Source of the DNA: Planoprotostelium fungivorum
Taxonomy: Eukaryota > Evosea > Variosea > Cavosteliida > Cavosteliaceae
Direction of reading: 5' to 3'
Length of the DNA: 39,068 nucleotides
Assembly (NCBI GenBank): GCA_003024175.1
Contig: MDYQ01000246.1
Location: 1 to 39,068 of the forward strand
This document shows positions 9,614 through 20,230 of the stretch, one piece after another; position 1 is the stretch's first letter, and every line of letters begins with the position of its first letter. The notes beneath the pieces were generated by a model, which had not been told where the DNA came from, did not search any database, and worked only from the letters and a program-made list of their open reading frames with translations. Position numbers and translations under genes: made by a program.

Positions 9614-12420
9614 TCATGAGTTGGTCCAGATGACTTGTCCTCTGTTGTCCACTACTGAAAGCTCGGCTGTGTCTCCCAGCTGCAGTGCGAACGGTCCCAC
9701 ACCCTTGTATGCTGACCCGTTGTCCCACACTCTCTCGCCGTTGACATCCTCTTCTACGACATCGCCGTACACGCTCATCTTCACTGTCACTCCTCCCTTC
9801 TTCCCGCCGTTCTGCCACACTGCCTTTCTCTGCTCGTTGTAGACGACCACATTACCGTCGAGCTGTACAGTGAGATAGTAGAGACAGCTGGGAGATGACA
9901 AGACGAGCGGATGGAAGGCAGAGAGAGTGACGTCATCGTCGCTGCGAAGAGAGAAGGTGACAGGGTAGACTGACTCTGCACAGCTGTCCACATGTCGACG
10001 TGTCTTGATGGAATAGACGCCACCCTCAGTCAAGTTGAACACTGTTCTGCCATCGACAAAGGAAGTCTGTGGACTCTGACCGTCGACTGTGATGACATCA
10101 TACAGTCCAACAAGGCCAACAGAGCCAGAGGTGTTGAGAGGTACAGTCAGCTGAGCCGTCATCGTCATTGCATCTTGTCGACTGATCTGCACAGAGAAGT
10201 TGCCTGTGGCCATTTCGAGCCCACCCTCGAGCGTCTACCATCATCAGTCACACACACATACTAACGTGACTGTTAGCATCACACCTGCACGTCTCCTGTG
10301 GGTAGCCACTGCCACATCTTTCCCGCCTTTTCCATTTGCAGACCGAGAGCCCACTGAGAGAGAGCAGGCGTGGGACCAGTAGACCAGCCGTGAGATTGCG
10401 ATAAGAAGTCGAATGGAGAGTAGTTGGGCGTGCCATCTTCGAGGATTCCCTCGACAAAGGTGGAGCGGGTACTCCATCCTGCAGTCAAGAGATATCCCCA
10501 GTGCAGTTTGATCAGATCTTGTGCGTACTTGCCGTGGCCGGCAGAGTAGTGAGCCATCACCTGGGAGATGTCAAACGTGGGGACGTTGGAGAGATGTAGA
10601 TAATTCACTTCACCTCGAAGCCGGTGATGAATGGACTCATCTTGCCCGGACACTCTGGATTCAGAGCACCATATATGTTCCATCTACAATGAGTCACTAC
10701 AGTATCGCTCCTTCCATCTCACCTGCTGCGAAGATATGCACTGATGCTTCTCTTCTGTGCAAACGTTGCCACGTCAAAGATAACAGCGAGAGAGTTGCCA
10801 TCTTGCGGCAACACATCACTGACATCGCTGTCTTTGTACATTCCTGACTCCTCTACCCACAGCTTCTCGTTCACTTTGCTTCGTACAGATGTGGCGATGT
10901 CGTTCCATCTTGTGGCGAGGGCAGAGTCGCCGATGTCAGTTGCCATGGTAGCACCTGAGCGTAAAGCACGGTAGAAGAGAACATTTGCTCCCAGGTGATG
11001 CCCACGAGTGTTGGGTCGCATCCAATCATTAGTGTTGACGACTAGGAACAGACCAGTGTCGTCGATCTACATTGTTGTAGTCAGTCCATGGACGTGCGGC
11101 ATCCACTCACCCTCTGTATGACCATCTCGAGACCTTTGACATACTTCTTCCAGCTCTTCTTGGCCCATTCCAAGTCTCCCTCATAGTTGTACTGAGCAGC
11201 GTATGCCACCAGAGCCCACATGTGATACGTGTCACTCGATGGTCCCAAGTTCCATGGAGGACCACAGTAGTTGAACATGCCGTTGTCTTGCTGTCTATCG
11301 AACACACTATCGATGGCATTTCTTGATGACACGAGATCACCCGTGGTATAGACAGCAGTTGCCAAGGAGATGCCCAGATCGCCTGTACATCACGTCAGCA
11401 TATCGACGCAGAGATGTCAGAGAATCTTCATAAAGATGTATCTCTCACCCAGCCAGGCTGTACGATCTCTCTTTGGTGCATCTACTAACACTGGTCCATC
11501 TGTGCCGAGATCTCCGTCATACTTCCAGTTGTCACCTTTACGTGTTGTCATTCAACTTTTATGATTGAGATGGAATGCACCTTGAGCTGGAGGTGGCCAT
11601 GGTCTGCCAGTCTGACCAGGAACAGAGCACAGCTGCACTGTATAGGCGCCAGAGTACCAGATGCGGTTCAGAAGGTCGTCACTGCTGTGAAAATAGCCAC
11701 TGTAGCCTCTGAGGTCAGAAAAGTGAGGAGACCAGGTGGAATACAAGGTGAGATTGTACAGACTCAGTTGTCCCTTTGCAAGATCAGCTTAGCGATGGAA
11801 AATATAGAAAAAGGATCACGAGAGATAAATGTGAATATTGTTCAGATGAAGACGATGAAAGGTGTTGTGATGATGAAATATGACGACTCTTACCGAAGAG
11901 ATGGATAGAGTGAGATAGCGAAAGCCGCCTCTCTGTCTGACAGAAGGCACTGTATAGAAAGAAGAAGGCTGCGGCTGCACAGACCACACGCCATCTTCGC
12001 CGTTGCCGCCTTTGGAAGAGTCTGAGTTGTTGCGGCTGACAAAGTAAGGAGACTCAGTGTACGACATAGACAGAGCAGCAGAGGTGGCAACAGAGCCAAA
12101 GTGGAAAGAGACGATGCCGCCGACCTGTCAGAGAAGGTGAGATGTGAGTTTGGTCTGTGAGGGTGACAGTTGAGGTGTGAGATGCGGCTCACCTCTTTGC
12201 CAAAGTCGAGAACGACCCAAGCGTCACCTGACAGAGTCACTTGACCTCCTTGCAGAACCTTCACAGCCCCGACGACATCGCCACCGGTCTCATAGACGCT
12301 CTGTGGTAAGATGGACCTCTGAGCGGGGGCCAAGTTGTAGTTGTCCCAAGGACCTGAAGGTGCTTTTGCAGAGCAACTATACAGAGATAGTAAGAGGAGA
12401 AATAAGATGCTGTGTCGCAT
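9614..12420 (-). CDS. Secreted GH78-type alpha-L-rhamnosidase-like glycosidase, copy A
   Basis: Nine exons mirror those of copy B. The ATG at 12420 begins a signal peptide (MRHSILFLLLLSLYSCSA). An N-terminal beta-sandwich region (GDAWVVLDFGKEVGGIVSFH) is followed by the six-hairpin catalytic domain: SGAYTVQLCSVPGQ, VLVDAPKRDRTAWLGDLGIS, the helical hairpins around WNLGPSSDTYHMWALVAYAA, and VMAHYSAGHGKYAQDLIKLH. A C-terminal beta domain ends VDNRGQVIWTNS. The RDR..WLGDLG block and the six-hairpin layout are typical of GH78 and related rhamnosidases, which hydrolyse terminal L-rhamnose; exact substrate is inferred. Splice sites and frame appear intact throughout, at about 773 residues. It is the inverted twin of the gene at 16975-19763. 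Confidence 0.8.
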
Positions 12421-12515
12421 GCTGGAGTTGTTGTTTGTGATCTTCACAGGATCACATGCTGAATCTGTCACGACACTGACAGGATGTCTTCTCATGCGAG
12501 ACAGGAATAAAAAGA
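9614..12515 (-). repeat. Left arm of a ~2.9-kb inverted gene duplication (partner about 16880-19763)
   Basis: The homology with the plus-strand partner covers the whole coding region and roughly the first 100 bases upstream (for example gtgtcgtgacagattcagca and tgatcctgtgaagatcac in both). It stops almost at the stop codon downstream. Exons are far better conserved than introns. Confidence 0.85.
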
Positions 12516-12602
12516 AGCCAAGGAGCAATAACTCAGAGCTGAGGCATAAGGGATGTGCTTCGTCATGTTCCGAGCAGCAGAGATTTAGAGTCAAACTCTC
12601 CG

Positions 12603-12654
12603 CCGTGGTATCACGTCGAGCTGAAGCTTTCGCTGAACGATCGTGATACCACGG
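12603..12654. repeat. Perfect 13-bp inverted repeat with 26-nt spacer
   Basis: The arms ccgtggtatcacg (12603-12615) and cgtgataccacgg (12642-12654) are perfectly complementary. The element lies just outside the upstream end of the GH78 homology block, about 185 bases before the copy A start. It could be a tiny element with terminal repeats, a protein-binding palindrome, or a hairpin. Confidence 0.75.
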
Positions 12655-13037
12655 TGTTCACAAGAGCACCTTACCTTGGTCTGCAGGTAGAATCTCCCTT
12701 CTCTCTCACCTGACACGATTCGGAGCCTTAATTTCTTACGCATCACCATGATGTTTTACATCCTCCTCTTCTCTGTATTCGAGGAACAAGGCAGCAGCCC
12801 TGCGCGATCCTTATCCTCAAATAAACCTCTGCAAAGACTGGGGCGAGCTTCCTACAGAAACGTGGGCTTCCACGAACGTTCTATAAATATAGACACAGCC
12901 GTTGGTGTTCGATATTCTCGTGAATAAGGTGACCTATCGAGGCTAGTAGTATTTAAAGGTCAAACCCTTGAATTTCACGAAATGACCCAAAACTGTTATC
13001 ATAAGACAGAACGCAATCATCGATCGGGCAGACAACA
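12655..13037. other. Intergenic region upstream of the MORN gene
   Basis: No coding exon was found. It holds the putative promoter of the plus-strand MORN gene (TATA-like box at 12882-12890) and probably the end of the copy A upstream region. Confidence 0.5.
12850..12890 (+). promoter_or_regulatory. Putative promoter with heat-shock-element-like repeats and TATA box
   Basis: Alternating TTC and GAA blocks (ttcctacagaa, then ttccacgaacgttc) stand directly before tataaatat. GAAcgTTC matches the core pair of an HSE; the other spacing is imperfect. It lies about 150 bases upstream of the MORN start codon. A chance match cannot be excluded. Confidence 0.3.
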
Positions 13038-14238
13038 ATGAGGAAGCTCAGGGCAAGTTTCGGATCACCAAAGACCTCGAGGAGGAACTCTCTGTCGAGT
13101 CTTCAGCAGGAAGGAACGACATTCACCCAAGATGAACTCGGAAGGTGGTATAGAATGTCTCTATATTAATTACACCCACCCGATTGGATCATCGAGGGCT
13201 CACATAAGATCAGATACAGTGGTCAGATGAATAATGGGAAGAAACATGGTCTGGGTAAATTAACGTGGACCGCTGGTGATTGGTACGATGGAGAGTGGTT
13301 TCAAGACATGAAACAAGGTAAATGGAATGTCTCCAGCGATATCTTACGGTCGGATAGGAAAAGGAACCATGAGTTGGTCGAATGGAGATGTGTACACTGG
13401 AGGATGGATCGAAGATTATAGACACGGAGACGAATGTATGACGAAATACGCCAACGGTGGTATCTATGAAGGTCCATTTCACGATGATTTAAGAGCCGGA
13501 AGGGGGAAATTTATCTGGCCAGGTAAAAAGGCACACGACAGATTATTTAGAAGTCTTATTTTATACAGATGGTGATGTGTATGAAGGACTATGGGAGACC
13601 GGTGGAAGAACTGGACCAGGTGACATTAACCCTCACGTCAACCCTTTTTCTCCGACATCATGAGAGGAGACATCGAAGTCAATGTACAACTTCTGAGACT
13701 CATAGGTGTCCTCATCACTGCCGAGGGAAGAAGAGAAGAACAATTCTGGTCTGAAGGAAGAGCCAATTATTCAATTGCCCTCCCCGCCAAACGACCGACT
13801 GAGTTGCAATACGTAGAGAACAAGTGAGGTTCCATCATCCAACGCCCTCTCATTCATTCGTATACATCGGCAAACATCATCCATGCCAACTGATGTTTCA
13901 ACAGGAAGAAGGAAGAGAACGCCTTCTTCGACACGGAAGACATACCAGATCCCTCCCTCCTTCGCAGTCCATTACCCCATCACAACATCACCGGCCCGAT
14001 CAAGACGACACCTCCACGTGTGGCTGAAGAGATCATCCAGCCCATCTCTAGCCCTCCTGTTTCTAGGAGTCCTAGAACATCAAGAAGGATCTCAAACAAC
14101 TTTGGCAGCCCTTCATCTCTGAGGAGCTCGGGCAGCAACTTCAACGCGCCACCGGCATTGACTCACAGCAGTGGCAATCCCTTCTTGGTGAAGGAGGTGA
14201 CCTCTAAAGAAGGATCAGGCAATCTGATCGACTTTTGA
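13038..14238 (+). CDS. MORN-repeat protein with C-terminal NPF motif
   Basis: Six exons (13038-13144, 13214-13317, 13358-13522, 13569-13619, 13667-13823, 13905-14238) sum to 305 residues in frame. After a basic Ser-rich start (residues 1-35) come about four MORN repeats: RYSGQMNNGKKHGLGKLTW, WYDGEWFQDMKQGKGTMSW, VYTGGWIEDYRHGDECMTKY, IYEGPFHDDLRAGRGKFIWP, with a trailing VYEGLWETGGRTG. The C-terminal third is disordered and Ser/Pro-rich (SPPVSRSPRTSRRISNNFGS). It ends with SSGNPFLVKEV and GNLIDF. MORN repeats bind phosphoinositides or act as scaffolds at membranes. NPF is the classic EH-domain ligand, and NLIDF resembles a clathrin-box-like peptide. Its neighbour 98 bp downstream is a BAR-auxilin protein, which supports a membrane-trafficking role. 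The first intron acceptor was chosen because it alone keeps the frame. Confidence 0.75.
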
Positions 14239-14336
14239 AGAATAAATGTACGAAATTCTGAGAGAAATCTTTTTCACCGCAAACAACGAGACAGGACACG
14301 GACCGGCTGCGAAGAAGAGGCACATCATTACCAAAC

Positions 14337-16784
14337 ATGGCGAGTCTGCTGAAAGGATTGAGCCGTGTTGCGGAGAAAGCCCAGGCACAAGTATTCGGAA
14401 GTCAAGAGGGTGTCCGAAATGATGGGTGAGATATCATGTTTCAGGATGTTCGATAACTGCACCTCTCAAGAGTTTTTGGGTCGATCCTTATCTAACACTT
14501 TTTCAGACCCAGCGACGACCCGCTCAACATGCTCGTTAACAACTTCAACAACTTGGGGAGCTTCATTTCTTCCCTCCAATCTTCCGTCAAACGTGAGAGC
14601 TCGCATTTAAATCGATTAGACCATCCGTAATCATGCGATTCATTTTTCCACAGAGACGGCGAGCAGTCTGAAGGCATCCAATGCAGCTTACCGAGATTTT
14701 GCCGGCGCGATCAACCAGAGCGTGACAGGCAATCTCAACGAATCATTCGACATCCAACAGCTGACCCAATCGGTATGCATCCTTCGCCTCTTCAAATCTG
14801 ACTCCATTCAGTTCTGTCAATATCAAGGATCGATCCAATCTGCAGCCGAGAAGGAATACATTTCCACATTGAATGCCACATTCGTCACCGTATTGAACAA
14901 AGAGAAGGAGGTAAGACTCGAAGGAATCTCGTTCGGTGATGACACTGATAACGCAGGTGGACAATGAAGTGAAGAGGATCGTCGATGATCGAAAGAAGTT
15001 GGCTTCAGAATACGAAATGGCCAGAAGAAACGCACCCCAGTGAGTCTTCCATCATGCAATGTCTAATCGATCCCATCCATCATCTTTCCATCTCCATCTA
15101 ACGAGAAACACAGAGACGCAGCTACGGCCAAACAGAGATACGACAGATACACGGAAAAGGCGACCGATCATTTGGCCAAGAAGAACGAAGAGAGGGCCGT
15201 CATCATCGCCAAGTGCATCGCCTCTCTCATGCAGTGTCAGTCGCGATACCACAAGGCTCTATTAGAAGCCGTCCCCTCTCATTACGATGAGGTGATCTCT
15301 TCGAAATCGCGAGAAAAATTTTGACTCGACCAGGATTTGAACACTGTCCTCCGTCAGCTCACCAGCAGGAGACCCGGAGACGTAAAGAACGCTTCACCTC
15401 CGGTCACTCCGAACAAGCCGCAGCCGACTGTGACAACCCAGGCTACACCCCAGCAGGTGGGCTCGTTGTAGATAGATCGATGCTGAACGTCAAGCAGGCA
15501 CCGGCGGTACCTCCGAAACCAGTGCAGCCGGCACCCGTCGCCGCTCCTGCCCCTCCCCCTGCCTCTGAGCCCGCCCCTTCTCTGCTCCCCAATCTGATCG
15601 ATTCGTTCGATTCTCCCGCGGCAGTGCCACACGCTCAGCCAGCTCCTCCCACCTCTTCAGACGTCCTCTTTTCATTCGACATGAGGTATGTCATCATCAT
15701 CATCATCATCATCACGTTGATGATGATGATGCTGTGATGATGATGATGCTGATGTCTATCAGCCCGGCCATGGGTAAGCCAACGCCAGCCGCACCCCCAG
15801 CAGCCGCTTCTACCGGTATGGACGACATCTTCGCTTCTTTCACCTCCCCCGCTCCATCGAATTCGGCGAGTCCGGTGAGTTGTAGATCGACGAGGGATCA
15901 CGTGACCTCGAATTGACCGTACAAGATGACACCCCACGCCGTGAATGCGTCTGCACCCGCCCAGCAGCAGCCTGCGAGCGTCTTTGACAGCTTCGCTTCG
16001 TTCAAACCTTCCTCTGGTGCAGCTGCGGGGCCGTTCGGAGATTTATATTCCTTCTCGGCAAACGCAGCGGCGGCTCCGGTCATGAGCCCCACCACGGCTC
16101 ACGTTGCTCCCACGTCGAACAGGTGATCACGTCATGATGATCGCGATCGTGAAGACGATGACTTTCGTATCACTCTCATCATCGACGCGATCGCGATCGA
16201 CTCGATGATCATGATGTCTGATCGTGAACAGCTCCACCGTGTCCAGCCCCGGCGAGCACCCCAGTTGGGACAATTCGAACGAAGACAGAACGAAGAGCGC
16301 CCCTGTTCAGAGGAAGCCGATGCCCAAATTAGCTCCCACGGACAACCTGGCAGCCTACAAGGATGCCCAGAAGACCGCTGACGATGAAAATGCACAGAGG
16401 AGAGACATCGAGGACGATTTAGACGCCAAGGTGGAGTCATCGCGAACACGATGAGTCGCTGATGCGTTGTAGATCGCGGCGTGGACGGCAGGAAAGAAGG
16501 ACAACATCCGAGCTCTATTGGCTTCGATGCACACTGCCCTTTGGGAGGGAGCCACTTGGAATCCCGTGTCCATCGGTGACGATGTGAAGAGATGGACGAT
16601 GATCTGATGTGATGATGCAGGTGATCTCTTGCAACCCAACAAGTTGAAGATTTCGTTCCGAAGAGCTCAGTTGGTTGTTCACGAGGACAAGATGACAGGT
16701 AAACCGTTAGAGCAGAGACTCTTGGCCGCCAAGATCTTTTACACTCTGTCGGAGGCTGCAAAGAATGAACCTACTCTACAGTAG
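14337..16784 (+). CDS. BAR-domain protein fused to an auxilin-type J domain (HED instead of HPD)
   Basis: Thirteen exons sum exactly to 580 residues. Residues 1 to about 240 form an amphiphysin-like BAR domain: an amphipathic start ([20 protein letters not shown]), then long helices with [18 protein letters not shown] and [17 protein letters not shown]. Residues about 260-460 are a Pro/Ala-rich disordered linker with [29 protein letters not shown] and FGDLYSF, which look like clathrin, adaptor or SH3 ligands. Residues 493-580 are an auxilin/GAK J domain: [58 protein letters not shown]. Auxilin recruits Hsc70 to uncoat clathrin vesicles through HPD. Here the tripeptide is H547-E548-D549 (16680-16688), two or more base changes from Pro. 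A BAR-auxilin fusion would couple curvature sensing to uncoating. I know of no standard auxilin with this layout; novelty is unproven. Confidence 0.85.
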
Positions 16785-16974
16785 AAGAAATAGATCCATT
16801 CATTCTCTCTTGTGTTGGGATGCTCCATCGACACGTGGTTGGTTGTTTAGAGCTTTGGTTTGTAAATGGGTTATTGTTCCTTGGCTTCGTTTTATTCGCA
16901 TGAGAGGACATTCTGTCAGTGTCGTGACAGATTCAGCATGTGATCCTGTGAAGATCACAAACAACAACCCCAGC

Positions 16975-19763
16975 ATGCGACACAGCATCTTATTTCTCCT
17001 CTTACTATCTCTGTATAGTTGCTCTGCAAAAGCACCTTCAGGTCCTTGGGACAACTACAACTTGGCCCCCGCTCAGAGGTCCATCTTACCACAGAGCGTC
17101 TATGAGACCGGTGGCGATGTCGTCGGGGCTGTGAAGGTTCTGCAAGGAGGTCAAGTGACTCTGTCAGGTGACGCTTGGGTCGTTCTCGACTTTGGCAAAG
17201 AGGTAAGCTTCATCAACTTCGACCGTTACAGTCGCCGACTCACTCTCTCTATAAGGTCGGCGGCATTGTCTCTTTCCACTTTGGCTCTGTTGCCACCTCT
17301 GCTGCTCTGTCTATGTCGTACACTGAGTCTCCTTACTTTGTCAGCCGCGACAACTCAGACACTTCCAAAGGTGGCAATGGCGAAGATGGAGTGTGGTCTG
17401 TGAAGCCGCAGCCTTCTTCTTTCTATACAGTGCCTTCTGTCAGACAGAGAGGCGGCTTTCGCTATCTCACTCTATCCATCTCTTCGGTAAGAGTCATCGT
17501 CATTCACAGATACCTCTCATCATCTCCCCTCTGAATAACATCGACATCATCGCTCTTTCTTGTTTTCGTCTTTCTTCATTTCCGCGAGTTGATCTTGCAA
17601 AGGGACAACTGAGTCTGTACAATCTCACCTTGTATTCCACCTGGTCTCCTCACTTTTCTGACCTCAGAGGCTACAGCGGCTACTTTCACAGCAGCGACGA
17701 CCTTCTCAACCGCATCTGGTACTCTGGCGCCTATACAGTGCAGCTGTGCTCTGTTCCTGGTCAGACTGGCAGACCATGGCCTCCTCCGGCTCAAGGTGCA
17801 TTCCATCTCAACCATCAACGTGGAATGACGGCAGTCAAGGCGACAACTGGAAGTATGACGGAGATCTTGGCACAGACGGACCAGTGTTAGTAGATGCACC
17901 GAAGAGAGATCGTACAGCCTGGCTGGGTGAGACACACATCTGTGAAGATTCTGTGACATTTCTGCGTCGACAAGCTGACGTGATGTACAGGTGATCTGGG
18001 CATCTCCTTGGCAACTGCTGTCTATACCACAGGTGACCTCGTGTCGTCAAGAAATGCCATCGACAGTGTGTTCGATCGACAGCAAGACAACGGCATGTTC
18101 AACTACTGTGGTCCTCCGTGGAACTTGGGACCATCGAGTGACACGTATCACATGTGGGCTCTGGTGGCATACGCTGCACAGTACAACTATGCGGGAGACT
18201 TGGAATGGGCGAAGAAAAACTGGAAGAAGTATGTCAAAGGTCTCGAGATGGTCGTACAGAGAGTGAGATAAATGTCTATTAGACGTCCTGTGCTGACTAC
18301 AACGATGTAGATCGACGATACGGGTCTGTTCTTAGTCGTCAATACCAATGACTGGATGCGACCCAACACTCGTGGACATCACTTGGGAGCAAATGTTCTC
18401 TTCTACCGTGCTCTACGCACAGGCGCTGCCATGGCAACAGACTTTGGCGACACTGCTCTGGCCGCAAGATGGAACCACATCGCCACATCTGTACGAAGCA
18501 AAGTGAACGAGAAGCTGTGGGTAGAGGAGTCAGGAATGTACAAAGACAGCGATATCAGTGATGTGTTGCCGCAAGATGGCAACTCTCTCGCTGTCATCTT
18601 TGAAGTGGCGACGTTTACACAGAAAAGAAGCATTAGTGCATATCTTCGCAGCAGGTGAGAAGGAAGGAGTGATCCTGTAGTGACTCGTTTTAGATGGAAC
18701 ACATATGGTGCTTTGAATCCAGAGTGTCCGGGTAAGATGAGTCCATTCATCACCGGCTTCGAGGTGAATTGATCCATCGACATCTGTCCAAAGTTTCCAC
18801 GTTTGACATCTCATAGGTGATGGCTCACTACTCTGCCGGCCACGGCAAGTACGCACAAGATCTGATCAAGCTGCACTGGGGATATCTCTTGACTGCTGGA
18901 TGGAGCACTCGCTCCACCTTCGTCGAGGGAATCCTCGAAGATGGCACGCCCAACTACTCTCCATTCGACTTCTTATCGCAATCTCACGGCTGGTCCACTG
19001 GTCCCACCTCTGCTCTGTCTCAGTGGGCTCTCGGTCTGCAAGTCGAAAAGGCGGGAAAGATGTGGCAGTGGCTGCCCACAGGAGACGTGCAGGTGTGATG
19101 CAAACAGTCACGTTAGTATGTGTGTGTGACTGATGATGGTAGACGGTCGAGGGTGGGCTCGAAGTGGCCACGGGCAACTTCTCTGTGCAGATCACTCGAC
19201 AAGATGCACTGACGATGACGGCTCAGCTGACTGTGCCTCTCAACACCTCTGGCTCTGTTGGCCTTGTCGGACTGTATGATGTCATCACAGTCGACGGTCA
19301 GAGTCCACAGACCTCTTTTGTCGATGGCAGAACAGTCTTCAACTTGACTGAGGGTGGCGTCTATTCCATCAAGACACGCCGACATGTGGACAGCTGTGCA
19401 GAGTCAGTCTACCCTGTCACCTTCTCTCTTCGCAGCGACGACGACGTCACTCTCTCTGCCTTCCATCCGCTCGTCTTGTCATCTCCCAGCTGTCTCTACT
19501 ATCTCACTGTACAGCTCGACGGCAATGTGGTCGTCTACAACGAGCAGAGAAAGGCAGTGTGGCAGAACAGCGGCAAGAAGGGAGGAGTGACAGTGAAGAT
19601 GAGCGTGTACGGCGATGTAGTGGAAGAGGATGTGAACGGCGAGAGAGTGTGGGACAACGGGTCAGCATACAAGGGTGTGGGACCGTTCGCACTGCAGCTG
19701 GGAGACACAGCCGAGCTGTCAGTAGTGGACAACAGAGGAAAAGTCATCTGGACCAATGCATGA
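16975..19763 (+). CDS. Secreted GH78-type alpha-L-rhamnosidase-like glycosidase, copy B
   Basis: Nine exons (16975-17202, 17256-17486, 17603-17795, 17840-17926, 17991-18262, 18311-18654, 18694-18763, 18817-19092, 19143-19763) add up to 773 residues. The start at 16975 was chosen for its signal peptide (MRHSILFLLLLSLYSCSA); an upstream in-frame ATG would add an unlikely leader. Domains match copy A: N-terminal beta sandwich, six-hairpin catalytic core with VLVDAPKRDRTAWLGDLGIS, and a C-terminal beta domain ending VDNRGKVIWTNA. All splice junctions keep the frame and no stop interrupts it. The two copies differ at scattered residues while their introns differ much more, which suggests both are under selection. 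Likely a secreted or lysosomal enzyme for digesting rhamnose-containing walls of prey; this is inference. Confidence 0.82.
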
Positions 19764-19821
19764 TGAGGGAAATCGATGTAGCACATAAATGCATCATGCG
19801 ACCGGGGATCCTTTGAATAAA

Positions 19822-19905
19822 CCGGGATCGTTACACTGCAACCCAGCGAAAAATGGTCACGACCCGCCTAATGGTCCGCTGTGGCGAACTGTCATAGAAT
19901 TGGAA
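19822..19905. repeat. Dispersed repeat, inverted copy of 5713-5785
   Basis: The reverse complement matches the block near 5713, including ctatgacagttcgccacagc and cgtgaccattttt. It begins about 60 bases after the stop codon of GH78 copy B. Confidence 0.7.
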
Positions 19906-20230
19906 GAAAACACGTTTCGCGGGCCAAATCGGTTTTTCGTTTTAAGCCGATTTTGCAGTGTTACGGGACGCCATTCATCAGAGATTCTCGACAAGAAGAA
20001 CGAAACCGACTATCATCGTCTGAACGACACATCACCACATCTGAAGAGAATCATCGTTTCCGACTATGAGAGAACATCACTGTTGGAGGTAACATTCGAT
20101 CGATCCGTACAGTGCATGTGAATAAAACAAAATAAAACGGACGATTATTCCGTTCCCCTCACATTCGAAACTTACTTCTGAGTCAATCACTCTTCGATAT
20201 TCAAAGCTCGTAGACTTCACCAAATCCACC

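Noticed and set aside
9492-9842. Plus-strand open frame of about 116 codons
   Set aside because: It is antisense to the last exon of GH78 copy A, whose frame, domain match and twin copy are strong.
16765-16974. Longer N terminus for GH78 copy B from an ATG at 16765
   Set aside because: It would add about 70 residues with no family resemblance ahead of a good signal peptide, and it overlaps the end of the BAR-auxilin gene.
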